Source: Heloderma charlesbogerti (taxonomy: Eukaryota; Chordata; Lepidosauria; Squamata; Helodermatidae). From it: a stretch of DNA of 64,000 nt. Positions 21,794-33,378 of the stretch are shown piece by piece. Numbering within the stretch: position 1 is the stretch's first letter; the number at the start of each line of letters is the position of its first letter. The translations under genes and the position numbers were made by a program. The notes beneath the pieces were generated by a model. That model was given only the letters and a program-made list of their open reading frames with translations. It did not search any database and had not been told where the DNA came from. The stretch is taken from the NCBI GenBank assembly GCA_026122225.1, contig JANEZZ010002202.1, positions 992,001-1,056,000 of the forward strand. The letters run 5' to 3'.

Positions 21794-23269
21794 GGACCAG
21801 GCCAGCTTATTACCATGCTCATTCCACCCAAAGACTGGAGGCAAAGTCATGCCCTCTGTAACTGGCGAATTCCAGGGAAGACAGCAAGCACACTCAATGC
21901 TTAATGCTAACAAATTAACAAATTTTTCAACTGTTAAATACATTTGCATTCACTCTGTGATGAAGCCAAATGCCCAAACATTCAGCAGATGTTTAAACAA
22001 CCCTGAGGGAAGCAAACCTTTTAGACTTTGAAGACTTATTACTTAACTCAGGATCCAAACTTTTAGCTTTTCAGGACAGCTACACCTGGGAAATTCTTAG
22101 CAATGCAATCAGTGATCATGTGGGAGGTTGAAGCTTTCACAGTTTTCAGTCACTCATGCAAACTCCCTCCCCCATCCTCCTTTCAATGCCTGTCCCAGTC
22201 TCAAAATGACTTTCTCATAATCATTCTATTTGCATACCAGAACTGCACTCAGAACAAAAGCCAAAGCTATTTTTGCACTTATTTGAAATAAAAGCAATTA
22301 ATTACACCTGTCAAGGCCTGATTACAAATTCTACAGTTAATTAAATATAGGCACTCATTAGAAATATTACCTGAGAACTTTCAACAAATCTGTTTTAATA
22401 ATTATTTGAATAAAAATGATGTATTCAATTAATTCCTTTTTAGACAGATTATAAAACCTACTTTTTCCTAGTGCTACATAGTAATGCTTTTTTAAAATGA
22501 ATTTGCTTTATCTTAAGTAGATTAGGCTTCTGAGAAACTCGACATGTTTTTGCTGAGCAGGTGGCATCCTGAATCTGTCATAGGTCATTTCTTCTTTGCC
22601 GGCTGCCGGAGGCTCATGGCGTGTAGATGTTAGGAATGGAGCTTGTCAGGTTGTATAGTATTTTCATGTGAGGAATGACAGTGTAAATTAGGCTAAGGGC
22701 AGATCACACAGGCTCAGGAATATAGAACCTACATGTGGTGATGTGGGGTGCAGCCACGAGTCAGCCTTGTGCACATTACTGTGTGTGGGAAGTGTGGTGT
22801 GAACGGGCACCTAAGCACATACCTCAATACAAAGTGCAGCCATTTCGACCTAAAAACCTTCTTAAGCAATTGTATACAGCTGTGAAGTCATGTACAGTGT
22901 GTAATTAGAAGTCTCCAAAGCAACCACCTACAGAGCAGTGATTTGGTAACATCTGGGGGACTGTGTCTATGTTTAAAGTTACTCAGCAAGTGCAGGAAGC
23001 AAGGAATCCTAACTTGGAGAAAAACATTATGGCACCATGGTTTCCATGTATTTCCTGTGTTGAAGCCCTTCAAACCTTTGATCAAATTCCAAACAAGGAC
23101 AGTTGTCTATATTTTTTCTGACTAATATACAAATATACACAAAATAACAGACACTCGTACATGCTCCTTTTATATGCTGTATAAAGTGTATTTTGACTCT
23201 TTGATTAGGTATTGAGCTGCTACTTAAACCGCTTTACTGTAGATGTCCCATAAGCATACTGGTTATTGA
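21794..23269. other. Unclassified AT-rich sequence
   Basis: I see no supported gene. No long frame or repeat family is recognised. Confidence 0.45.
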
Positions 23270-23345
23270 CTAATTTATTTATTTATTATATTTATTTATA
23301 TCCCGCCTTTTTCCCAGTACTGGGACTCAAGGCGGCCTAAGAATT
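23270..23345. repeat. L2-like/SINE 3' tail
   Basis: TTATTTATTATATTTATTTATATCCCGCC and GGACTCAAGGCGGCC match the tail shared with 21558-21620 (longest shared words CAAGGCGGC and TTTATTTATT). Only the tail is present. Confidence 0.6.
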
Positions 23346-24536
23346 ATAATGAGTGAATTCCTTTGTTTCTTTAGTGAACTTGGTTTATTATTATGCATGA
23401 TATTCTTATTCTTCTTTATTTTGTAAACTTTATTTCAAAATGAAGTAAAGTTTCATGATAAAAAAGACACACAGACCACATGTGCAGAGCACACGTGTGT
23501 CCGCATTCACATAGTACACTCTGTGTAGGGCTCACTCAGATCCCAAATTCATGCCTATGCCCCATTGGAGGCTGGGCAAGCCTAATGATTGTAAAGGCTG
23601 GTAATAGGCCTGTTATTAAGAGAAGACAGAGGCTGTTACTTACCAACATTAAAAAGAATTTATACATGAACTGAGGAAAGGAGGAGGAGTTGGCAGCTTC
23701 TGTCAATCATAAATTTGTGCTCGTGGTCCAGCTATACAAGTGAAGGAAGGAAGAACTGCCACTACGGATGCTGGAGAAATCCACAAGAGAATCAAATGTG
23801 GTTGGAATTCTTTGAATTCAACCCACAAATTCCACAGTGGACTGCCTCTCCCAAGTTGCACAGATTCTGTGAACATGTGGACTGGGTTTTTTACTTTCTG
23901 GAATTTTATGCAAATTTAGTCATAGAAAAATACGTTACACAAAAAACCAGAAGCTAAAAATTGGAATTTCCCCCATAGGCTAAAGCATGACAATGTGCTT
24001 TGGGGAGATTTGTGCATTTTGGGGGGGGGGGATTTGTGCAAATTTGGGAAATTGGAAAAGAATCCGATTCCGTCAATGAGTGGACGACAGAACGAAAGAC
24101 ACCTGACAATGCATGAAATGCAGAAGGAACAGGTTTTACAAAATCAGTACATCCCTAATTGCCAGCAGTGTGGGGTAATGTAATCAGGCCTCCTAAATGT
24201 TTGACTCTACTTACCACTAATATATTGCTGCAGGTGTGATTGCTAATCTAGGCTCTAGGTTTTTACAAGTATGTCCTCTGAGCAGGGACTTCGTATTTGG
24301 CCAGCAGAGGCTCCTAGTGGTGTGGGAGCCATTGCCCTGCATTAAGATCCCACACCAGGGGTGTAGGATCCATAAGCCTGCTATGGACCATAGGCCCGCA
24401 GTCCAAATCTGGCCTGCTTTGGGTCCCAAACTGGCCCTCCAGGGTTCCCCACTGGTCACTTTTATTTTATTTTATTTTTATTTTATTTTATTTTAAAAGC
24501 TTATATTCCTCCTATTTCCCTAAAAGGGAACCCAAG
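23346..24536. other. Unclassified, with possible old hAT-like right end
   Basis: GTACATCCCTA at 24146-24156 could be the right end of an old hAT-type copy whose left end I cannot locate. A G11 run lies near 24020 and a TTTTA repeat at 24462-24495. No gene is seen. Confidence 0.4.
24462..24495. repeat. TTTTA microsatellite
   Basis: About seven TTTTA units run in tandem, with one interruption. Confidence 0.85.
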
Positions 24537-25809
24537 TAGGGATATATGAGAAATTTGTTCCAGTTCATTTTTCTCAAGATTTTCCCAGTCCATACCTTTT
24601 GGACTGAACATGGACTTGGACACAATCTGCGGTCAAAGTCTGAGCTTGCAATGTGATTCGCAGACCAAAAAACATATTTGACAGCATGCATACATTTGAA
24701 AAATATGCACAAATATTCTTTAATCAATGGGAGAAAAATGTGTACATTTCAAAGACATGCACAGCTGATGCATACATTTGGGAAAATACACATAAAAATT
24801 AGGGATGTATGAAAGTCACTTACCTTTTCACGAAATGTGATTCGAGGTGGGGGGGAGGCGCTCCGTCCCTCCCCCCCGAAATTCTGGCAGGGGGGGAGGC
24901 GCTCCGTCCCTCCCCCCTGAATCCTGGCTGGCCGGGTCCGGAAATGGCAGCGGCCGTAGCCGCCGCCGTTTGCGTCCCTGCAGTCAGCCATGATAGGCTA
25001 CGTAAATGTTTACGTAGCCTATCATGGCTGAGTAAAACAAAAACAAAAAAAACGCATGTATACAAATGGCGGCGCCCATGGGCGCCGCCACTTGCGTTCC
25101 TTATTTTGGCACATCTAATCTATGTAAACATTTACGTAGACTACGGCGAAAATAAGGGGAACGCAAATATCGTAGCGTCTACTCTATTTGCGTTCCCCTA
25201 ATTTTTGCCGTCTTAGTCTACATAAATGTTTACGTAGACCAAGACGTGCCAAAATAAGGAACGCAAATGGCGGCGCCCATGGGCGCCGCCATTTGCGTAC
25301 GTGAGGTTTTGTGTGTTTTTTTACTCAGCTGTGATAGGTACGTAAACATTTACTTAGCCTATCATGGTATTTTTTAAAAATCTAGCCATGATAGGCTACG
25401 TAAATCTTTACGTAGCCTATCACGTTTTGTTTTGTTTTTTTACTGGAAATGGCAGCGGCGGCAGCCGGTTGGAAGACTGGCCGCTGCAGCCGCCGCCGCC
25501 GCCAAACCACCGTCGAACCACCACCGCTGCCGCCAGGAAGACTCGCCCAAGGTAAGTCCCATCCCGGGGGGGGCAAGGGGGCTGACCGTTTCGCCACCGA
25601 TTTCGGGGGGCTGAATGCGACGGCATTCGGGCTCTCCGAGATTCGTGGCAAAATTCTCTGACATCCCTAATAAAAATATGCACGGATTTTCATGTGAAAA
25701 GAAAAAAAACAAAGCTCGCAATCTGATACAGACCCGAGTCAGAACAAGCTTCGACATGGGATTTGGAGACCTTCAGCAAGCTTAGGTTTTGCTGAACTGC
25801 ACATCCCTA
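24537..25809. mobile_element. Older hAT-type MITE carrying a nested copy
   Basis: TAGGGATATATGAGAAATTT starts and AACTGCACATCCCTA ends the element. The flanking octamers AACCCAAG and AAGCCCAG match at 6 of 8 positions, consistent with an aged duplication. Its own interior (24552-24799 and 25670-25794) is AT-rich with TTTTCATG and ACATTTG words and has no TACGTA hairpins. The younger element 24800-25669 lies inside it. Confidence 0.75.
24800..25669. mobile_element. Palindromic hAT-type MITE nested in older hAT copy
   Basis: TAGGGATGTATGAAAG starts and CTCTGACATCCCTA ends the element. The exact duplication ATAAAAAT lies at 24792-24799 and 25670-25677. Hairpins include 24988-25028 (TGATAGGCTACGTAAATG arms), 25060-25095, the core with GTAGCGTCTACTC at about 25170, and 25384-25424. 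The B side has ATGGCAGCGGCGGCAGCC at 25449 and CCAAGGTAAGTCCC at about 25547. It is very close in layout to 1907-2770. Confidence 0.95.
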
Positions 25810-25829
25810 AAGCCCAGGCAGCAAACAAA

Positions 25830-26260
25830 CCAAGATCAACAACATTTAAAGCAATCATAAAAATAAAAAATAGACAACAGTAGCAGTAAAGTTATAAAAA
25901 CACCAGTTCAACATAAGGGCTAAAAACACTCGACAGATACTAAACTGTTTTAACCAAAGGCCTTCTTAAAGAGCCACATTTGTATATACCACCTAAAACA
26001 ATTAAGTGTTGGGGCCAGATGAATGTCTGTTGGCAGAGCACTCCACAAGCTGGGGTGCCACTACTGAGGAGGCCTAGACCTTGTTGCTCCCCGCCTAGCT
26101 TCCTGAGGCTGGGGGATCTGAAGTCATGTCCCAGATGAAGACTGGGGCATACAGGGTGGTCCTTCAGATACATATGGAAGAAGGTGGTCCTTAAGATACA
26201 CCAGTCCCCAGGGCTGGTGCAAGACCTCCTGCCACCCCTGCCAAGGGGAGAAAGGAATGA
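25830..26260 (-). repeat. L2-like LINE non-coding remnant
   Basis: The words GGCCTTCTTAAAGAGCCAC, GGCAGAGCACTCCAC and GGGGTGCCACTACTGAG are typical of the degraded 3' region of L2-like elements in reptile DNA. There is no open frame. The orientation is inferred from the neighbouring remnant at 27600-28005. Confidence 0.45.
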
Positions 26261-26571
26261 AAGCTACGTCTGCACAGAGGAGGAAATAAAGGAGCACAAG
26301 CTGCTGCCACACTGGGGAGTGGGGAGGCCTGCGTGAGCCGCCACCGTGAGCCACTGCAGCGCAGGAGGGAAGGGGAAAGGAATGTGAGCCACTGCCTGGG
26401 GAAGGGGAAGAGGAGCATGAGCCACCACTGCTGCCACCTTCCCCCCTTCCCACATTCCCCTTCCTACCTGCTAGCTACCTCCACCTGCCTTCCCCTCAAT
26501 ACCTTGCTCTGAGGGGTCCTCTGTGAGAGCAAGGCATTGGTGAGGAGGTGGCCCTGGAGACCGCCTGTGGC
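26261..26571. other. Unclassified GA/GC-rich sequence
   Basis: GAGCCGCCACCGTGAGCCACTGC-type imperfect repeats occur at 26330-26435 (core GTGAGCCACTGC). No gene is supported. Confidence 0.4.
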
Positions 26572-27318
26572 TAGGGATGTCAGAGAATTCCACCACGGAT
26601 CTCGGTGAGGCCAAATGCATTCGGTCCCCCAAAATCCATGGCGGAATGAAGCCCCCTGTCCCCCCACCCTGCAAAATGGGCCCAGAATGGAGCACCTACC
26701 TGCTGCCATCCATGCTGCATTGCAAATGGTGGCCACGTCTGTGGCCGCCATTAATTTCTTCCATATAGCCATGATAGGCTATGTAAGTATTTACGTAGCC
26801 TATCACGGCAAAACTAAGGGAACACAAATGGCGGTGGCTACAACAGCCGCCATTTGCGTTCACTTTTTTTTGCCATGTGATAGGCTACGTAAATATTTAC
26901 GTAGCCTTTTATGACAAAAGAGAGGGGCGCAAATGGCATAGTGGCCGCCATTTGCATTCCTTTTTTTTTTTTTGGCCGTAATAGGCTACGTAAATATTTA
27001 CGTAGCCTATCATGGCAAAAAAATAAGGGAACGCAAATGGCGGCTGCCGTAGCTGCCGCCATTTGCATTCATTTTTTTGTTTTTTGCCATGATAGGCTAT
27101 GTAAATATTTACGTAGCCTATCACGGCAAAATACTTGTGTCCCTGTGCAGGCTGCCCAGCAGCTGGATGTCCAGCTGCAGGCGGCCGCGACTGGCGGTGC
27201 TGCAGAATCTCCATGGAGCTGAGCCGTCCGGAAAGAATTTCGGGGGGAGGGATGGAGCGCCTCCCCCCCACCGCGAATGTCACCCTTCGAAAAGGTAAGT
27301 GACTTTCGCACATCCCTA
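26572..27318. mobile_element. Palindromic hAT-type MITE (B end left, A end right)
   Basis: TAGGGATGTCAGAGAATTCC starts and GCACATCCCTA ends the element. The exact duplication CCTGTGGC lies at 26564-26571 and 27319-27326. There are four TGATAGGCTA hairpins (26770-26808, 26877-26912, 26980-27015, 27088-27124), with CAAATGGCGG/CCGCCATTTGC pairs between them. The right end reads AAAAGGTAAGTGACTTTCG, an outward donor. Relative to 24800-25669 the A and B ends are in the opposite orientation. Confidence 0.95.
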
Positions 27319-27579
27319 CCTGTGGCACACCAGCACAGGCAATCTCCAGGGCACCTCCTGCCAATTCCTCACTCTCACAAAGGACCCCTCAGAGCAAGGC
27401 AATTGGGCTGGGCAGACTTCCCAAGGAGCCTACCCCCCTCTCCGGAGAGCCACAATGGCTGCTTAACTGCTGCAACAGGAGATTGGCCAGCAGGGCTCCC
27501 TTGAGCAGCCACCCTCCCTGTCCCTCACTTCAAGAGATGGAGGGCAGCAGCAGCATGAGGACACACAGCCCTCCCAGCA

Positions 27580-28005
27580 ACAGGGCATGCAGGATCCACC
27601 GCCCTTCCAGATCCACCCCCTGATCTGGGGGATTCATCTCACCTCATGGGAGGACCAGCTCTTCAAGCCATTTAGGACTTTAAACGTTAACACCAGCACC
27701 TTGAACTGAGCCCAGAAAGAAACCAGCAGCCAGTGGAACTCAACTAGAATTGGCATACTGTGGTCAAAATGCCTAGCTCCCCACTAGCAACCTGGCAGCA
27801 ATCGCAGTTTCCGGATGTTTTTTCAAGGGCAGTCCCACACTGAGTGCAGTTTAACTTGAGTCCCACTAATCTGCAGTTTAACTTGAGCATGAATGACTGT
27901 GGCAAGGTCTGCCTTTGTAAGAAATAGCCATAGCTGGTGAGGTAGCTGAAGCAGGAAAAAGGTACTCCTCGCAACCAGTGCCACCTGAAAGTCCAGCAAA
28001 AAAGG
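27580..28005 (-). repeat. L2-like LINE remnant, first part
   Basis: Minus-strand reading near 27790-28005 gives LDFQVALVARSTFFLLQLPHQ and similar residues of the region before SRLDYCNAL in L2-like LINEs (compare 15230-15340). Stops are common. The same element appears to resume at 29894, because the downstream DNA there matches the continuation of this reading (CTGATCTTTCAGAGGGAGTG). Confidence 0.6.
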
Positions 28006-28302
28006 GCAGAAAAGGGCAACTGAAATGATCAGGGGACTAGAGCATCTCCCCTATGAGAGAAGGTTACAACAGCTGGGATTATTTAGCTTGGAAAAAAAGA
28101 GGGTACGGGGAGACATGATAGAGGTGTATAAAATGATGCATGGTGTGGAGAATGTGGATAGGGAGACATTTTGCTCCCTCTCTCAAAATACTAGAACTTG
28201 GGGTCACCCCATGAAGCTGATTGGTGGGAGTTTCAGGACAGATAAAAGGAAATACTTCTTCACACAGCACACAGTTAAACTATGGAATTCGCTTCCACAG
28301 GA
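28006..28302 (+). mobile_element. CR1 LINE 3' coding fragment
   Basis: The frame reads MIRGLEHLPYERRLQQLG, then RVRGDMIEVYKMMHGVENV and KLIGGSFRTDKRKYFF, the C-terminal part of CR1 ORF2 just before the 3' tail. It is closely related to 57330-57620. The BovB copy 28303-29395 breaks it after residues NSLPQDV, and the CR1 tail reappears at 29736-29893. Confidence 0.8.
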
Positions 28303-29395
28303 TGTTGTTGTTGTTGTTCAGTCGTTCAGTCGTGTCCGACTCTTCGTGACCCCATGGACCATAGCACGCCAGGCCTTCCTGTCCTCCGCTCTCCCGGAGT
28401 GTGCTCAAATTCATATTCATTGCATTGGTGATGCTATCTAGCCATCTCATCCTCAGCCGTCCCCTTCTCCTTTTGCCTTCAGTCTTTCCCAGCATCAGGG
28501 TCTTTTCCAGAGAGTTTACTCTTTGCATTAGGTGGCCAAAATATTTGAGCTTCAGCTTCAGTATCTGTCCTTCCAATGAGCACTCAGGGTTGATTTCCTT
28601 TAGGATTGACTGATCTGACCTCCTTGCAGTCCAGGGGACTCGTAAGAGTCTTCTCCAGCACCACAGTTCGAAAGCATCAGTTCTTCGGCGCTCAGCCTTC
28701 CTTATAGTCCAGCTCTCACAGCCATACATTACTACTGGGAAAACCATAGCTTTGATTAGACGGACCTTTGTCGGCAAGGTGATGTCTCTGCTTCTTACTA
28801 TGCTGTCTAGGTTTGCCATAGCTTTCCTCCCAAGGAGCAAGTGTCTTTTAATTTCATGGCTACAGTCACCATCTGCGGTGATCTTGGACCCCAAGAAAAT
28901 AAAATCTGTCACTGCTTCCATTTCTCCCCTTCTATATGCCAGGAAGTGATGGGGCCAGATGCCATGATCTTAGTTTTTTTAATGTTGAGTTTCAAACCAG
29001 CTTTTGCACTCTCCTCTTTCACCCTCAACAAGAGGCTCTTGAGATGCTCTGCGCTTTCTGCCATTAGGGTGATATTGTCTGCATATCTGAGGTTGTTGAT
29101 AATTCTCCCGGCAATCTTAATTCCGACCCGGCGTTTCATCCAACCCGGCGTTTCTCATGATGTACTCTGCATATAAGTTAAATAAGCAGGGCAACAATAT
29201 ACAGCCTTGTCGTACTCCTTTCCCAATTTTGAACCACTCGGTTGTTCCATGTCTGGTTCTTACTGTTGCTTCTTGACCCTCGTGCAGGTTTCTCAGGAGA
29301 CAGGTAAGGTGGTCTGGTACTCCCATCACTTTAAGAATTTGCCACAGTTTGTTGTGATCCACACAATCAAAGGCTTCAGCATAGTCAATGAAGAC
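28303..29395 (-). mobile_element. BovB LINE, 5'-truncated, minus strand
   Basis: The element starts on this strand with the BovB 3' end (GTTGTTGTTGTTCAGTCG) and reads back to the AFDCVDHNKLW motif of the reverse transcriptase at about 29380. The YADD motif is altered to YADN (RYADNITLMAE). A small duplication of CCCGGCGTTTC near 29129-29150 shifts the frame. The C-terminal region (CESWTIRKAERRR, WCWRRLLRVPWTARRS) is open from 28921 to 28280. It is dead because it lacks the endonuclease and is frameshifted. Confidence 0.9.
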
Positions 29396-29734
29396 TTATA
29401 CGCAAAATAGAGCCGTGAATCTTGCATATAAGCCTATGGACACATAGACTTAGATGCAAGATTCATGACTCTATTTGCATATAAGGGCACATCCTGTCGA
29501 TCGCCTTTTTTCTATTTTTTAAGAAAAGACATGGCGATCGGCAGGGACAAGGAGGAGGCGAATGGTTCTGGCTGACAGGAGAGAACGTAAGCGGCTCCCA
29601 AGCCAGTTCCCCCCCCCCGGAATCCTCACAGAGTGGAGCCGCTCCGGAGGATTCTGGGGGGGGGAGGAACGGATTGCCTCCCCACCCCAATGGATTCCCC
29701 ACCAGAACAGACGGTGGGGAATCTGTACACTGCT
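29396..29734. mobile_element. Fragment related to hAT element 20054-20807
   Basis: The right half (GGAATCCTCACAGAGTGGAG, GGGAGGAACGGATTGCCTCC, GGATTCCCCACCAGAA, GGGGAATCTGTAC) parallels the right end of 20054-20807, but the last few bases of the terminus are absent. The left half has two hairpins: ATAGAG/CTCTAT with CATATAAG (29406-29485) and CGATCGCC/GGCGATCG (29498-29540). Confidence 0.6.
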
Positions 29735-29735
29735 A

Positions 29736-29893
29736 TGTACACCAGTTGCTGGGGAACATGGGTGGAGGGCTGCTGTTGCACATGTGTCCTGCTTGTGGGT
29801 TCCCAGTCAACAGCTGGTTGGCCACTGTGTAAACAGCATGCTGGACTAGATGGACCATTGGTCTGATCCAGCATGGCTCTTTTTATGTTCTTA
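29736..29893 (+). repeat. CR1-type LINE 3' tail
   Basis: GTACACCAGTTGCTGGGG, CTGGTTGGCCACTGTG, GGACTAGATGGACC and GATCCAGCATGGCTC, followed by TTATGTTCTTA, form the 3' untranslated tail also present at 48075-48223 and 57660-57828. It is the likely continuation of the CR1 fragment 28006-28302. Confidence 0.75.
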
Positions 29894-30070
29894 GCAAGAG
29901 TGCCAGATCAAGAAGACCCCCATGTTGCAAACCTGATCTTTCAGAGGGAGTGCAACCCCATCCAAAACAGGTTACACACCTAATCCTGAGTCAGCTGATT
30001 CACCAACCAACAGTATTTCTATTTTGTCATGATTATGTGTCAGCTCATGCTAATGCCTGGTGAGATTTTG
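29894..30070 (-). repeat. L2-like LINE remnant, second part
   Basis: CCTGATCTTTCAGAGGGAGTG and CAACCCCATCCAAAACAGG match the layout at 15355-15390 of the other L2-like copy. This resumes the remnant interrupted after 28005. Confidence 0.55.
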
Positions 30071-31223
30071 GAGTTCTGAGAAGCCAGGTCCCATTATGGG
30101 CTTTGGGGAAAACTGACAAAAACCTATGAAGTGTTCTACCCAAAGTTGTCTTGCTCATGTTAGACCATACCACGCCTAGCCAGAGGTCCCCAAGTTACCA
30201 TGGGGGATGACAGACTGAGGCCTGTGCAGCATGGGCTGGGATGTTTTTTCCTCTCCTGTCACCCAAGGAGTCATTTGGAGGAGTGGTTGGCAGAAGGGAG
30301 GGCCCACCACGCCATGGACTTCCTGTGATGTGTCTGTGATGCAATGGGACAAGGAATCATGCAGAAGCGTTTCCTCATGTACAATGTGTGGGCAATCCCT
30401 TAAAAATTACCCTTCTCGGTCTTTCTAAAGATATCTTTCTCAGCTGGCTTGGATAGAAACAGCTATTTTGTTATTGCTTACAAAGCTAGGCGTGAAATTG
30501 CAACCGTACAAAATGATCTCCTGAATGTTAATATCCTCAAATAGTATTTTCCTATTGGGAAATCTGGCACAGCTGAGGTCCATAGGCGTACGGCAATAGA
30601 CAATGAAAACAGATTGTTAAGGTGTCTATACAAATACAATTATTTCAGTAACTTACAATATTGATATATCCTGAGACCCAGGTGTTTGTTTCTGCCACTC
30701 TTCTATTTCCCTCTCAGCAGCTGTCTGGACTGAAAACCCATCTATCTTCCCTTGAACCTGGTCTAATAAAATCCTGCCTGAAAAACAGCATGGCTGGGAC
30801 TGCTCTTTCATTTCTATAAGCTGAACACAAAGGGAGACCCAAATAGCTTCTTTTTTTTTTTTAATCTGGGCTTGTCGATATTACAAGATGCCCTTCTAAT
30901 AAAATGGAAAGCGATTGAAAGGTCCTGAGAATAACAAAAGAAGCCAAAGTGACAAATTTATCAGAATAACTAGAATATATTCTTAGTGCATTTAATTTGG
31001 TTTTTGAAATAGTGATGTGAGTCATCTTGTTTCTTTGATTAAGGGGGCCAGGGTAGTCATGGGTCCTCATTTACAGAGGACACTCCTCTATTTTGAAAGT
31101 GTCCTCTGTCTGAAAGGCTGTACAGTCCAAGCTCAGTAAGAGCCATCAGAAGCAAGGGTTGCTCATCAACAGCATCTAGACAGCAGATTGAACAAGGGGC
31201 GCACAGGTCACCTGGTCACAGCC
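30071..31223. other. Unclassified sequence
   Basis: I see no gene and no repeat family that I can name. Confidence 0.45.
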
Positions 31224-31229
31224 TTCCAA

Positions 31230-33344
31230 TTACAGTAAAAAATGTTGTTGTTCGTTGTTCAGTCGTGTCCGACTCTTCGTGACCCCATGGACCATAGCAC
31301 GCCAGGCCTTCCTGTCCTGTGCTCTCTCCCGGAGCATGCTCAAGTTCATATTCATTGCATCCGTGATGCTATCTAGCCATCTCATCCTCTGCCGTCCCCT
31401 TCTCCTTTTGCCTTCAGTCTTCCCCAGCATCAGGGTCTTTTCCAGAGAGTTTTCTCTTCGCATTAGGTGGCCAAAATATTGGAGCTTCAGCTTCAGTATC
31501 TGTCCTTCCAATGAGCACTCAGGGTTGATTTCCTTTAGGATGGACTGATTTGAACTCCTTGCAGTCCAGGGGACTCGTAAGAGTCTTCTCCAGCACCACA
31601 GTTCGAAAGCATCAATTCTTCGGCGCTCAGCCTTCCTTATAGTCCAGCTCTCACAGCCATACATTACTACTGGGAAAACCATAGCTTTGATTAGACGGAC
31701 CTTTGTCGGCAAGGTGATGTCTCTGCTTCTTACTATGCTGTCTAGGTTGGCCATAGCTTTCCTCCCAAGGAGCAAGCGTCTTTTAATTTCATGGCTACAG
31801 TCACCGTCTGCGGTGATCTTGGAGCCCAAGAAAGTAAAATCTGTCACTGCTTCCATTTCTTCCCCTTCTATATGCCAGGAAGTGATAGGGCCAGATGACA
31901 TGATCTTAGTTTTTTTAATGTTGAGTTTCAAACCAGCTTTTGCACTCTCCTCTTTCACCCTCAACAAGAGGCGCTTGAGATCCTCTTCGCTTTCTGCCAT
32001 TAGGGTGGTATCGTCTGCATATCGGAGGTTGTTGATAATTCTCCCGGCAATCTTAATTCCGACCTCTGATTCATCCAACCCGGCATTTCTCATGATGTAC
32101 TCTGCATATAAGTTAAAAAAGCAGGGTGACAATATGCAGCCTTGTCGTACTCCTTTCCCAATTTTGAACCAATCGGTTGTTCCATGTCTGGTTCTTACTG
32201 TTGCTTCTTGACCCTCGTACAGGTTTCTCAGGAGACAGGTAAGGTGGTCTGGTACTCCCATCACTTTCAGAATTTGCCACAGTTTGTTGTGATCCACACA
32301 ATCAAAGGCTTTAGCGTAGTCAATGAAGCAGAAATAGACGTTTTTCTGGAATTCTCTTGCTTTCTCCATGATCCAGCGAATGTTGGCGATTTGATCTCTA
32401 GTTCCTCTGCCTCTTCTAAACCCAGCTTGTACTTCCGGTAGTTCTCGGTTCGCATACTGCTGAAGCCTAGCTTGTAGGATTTTGAGCATCACCTTGCTGG
32501 CATGTGAAATGAGCGCAATTGTGCGGTAGTTTGAACACTCTTTGGCGTTGCCCTTCTTTGGAAATGGAATGTAAACTGACCTTTTCCAGTCTTGTGGCCA
32601 CTGTTGAGTGTTCCAGATTTGTTGGCATATTGAATGCAGCACTTTAACAGCATCATCTTTTAGGATTTTAAATAGCTCGGCTGGAATACTGTCATCTCCG
32701 CTAGCTTTGTTGTTACTAATGCTTCCTAAGGCCCACTTGACTTCACTCTCGAGGATGTCCGGCTCAAGTTCAGTGACCACACTATCATGGCTATCAGGGA
32801 CATTCAGATCTTTCCTGTATAGTTCTTCTGTGTATTCTTGCCACCTCTTCTTAATCTCATCTGCTTCTGTTAGGTCCCTGCCTTCTTTGTCCTTTATCAT
32901 GCCCGTCTTTGCACAAAACGTTCCCTTGAGATCTCCAATTTTCTTGAAGAGATCTCTAGTCTTTCCCATTCTGTTGTTTTCCTCGATTTCTTTGCATTGT
33001 TCATTTAAGAAGGCCTTCTTGTCTCTCCTTGCTATTCTCTGGAACTCTGCATTCAGTTGGATATATCTTCCCCTTTCTCCCTTGCTTTTCGCTTCCCTTC
33101 TTTCGTGAGCTACTTGTAAAGCCTCCTCAGACAGCCACTTGGCTTTCTTGCATTTCTTTTTCTTTGGGACGGATTTCGTTGCTGCCTCCTGAACAACGTT
33201 ACGGACCTCGGTCCATAGTTCCTCAAGCACTCTGTCTATCAGGTCTAATCCCTGAAATCTATTCCTCACCTCCACTGTATATTCATCAGGGATATGATTT
33301 AGGTCATACCTGAATGGTTTAGTGGTTTTCCCGACGTTCTTCAA
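31230..33344 (-). pseudogene. BovB reverse transcriptase ORF (704 codons open)
   Basis: RNA-dependent DNA polymerase of an RTE LINE, which copies LINE RNA at the nicked target. Visible in order: KKKKCKKAKWLSEEALQ (about residues 60-77), IPFPKKGNAKECSNYRTIAL, FIDYAKAFDCVDHNKLW (motif A), GVRQGCILSPCFFNLYAEYI (motif B) and RYADDTTLMAE (motif C, catalytic YADD). The C-terminal region with CESWTIRKAERRR and WCWRRLLRVPWTAR is typical of BovB. The frame is uninterrupted, but the endonuclease needed for the full protein lies in another frame because of the 8-bp deletion. Confidence 0.92.
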
Positions 33345-33378
33345 TTTCAGCTGAAATTTTGCAAGAAGCAGCTCATGA

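Noticed and set aside
26124..26455. Minus-strand frames of 63-109 codons
   Set aside because: They come from a compositionally biased GA/GC-rich tract and overlap in three registers without recognisable domains.
31255..33313. Plus-strand frames at 31255-31548, 31687-32211 and 32608-33108
   Set aside because: They are antisense shadows of the BovB reverse transcriptase on the minus strand.
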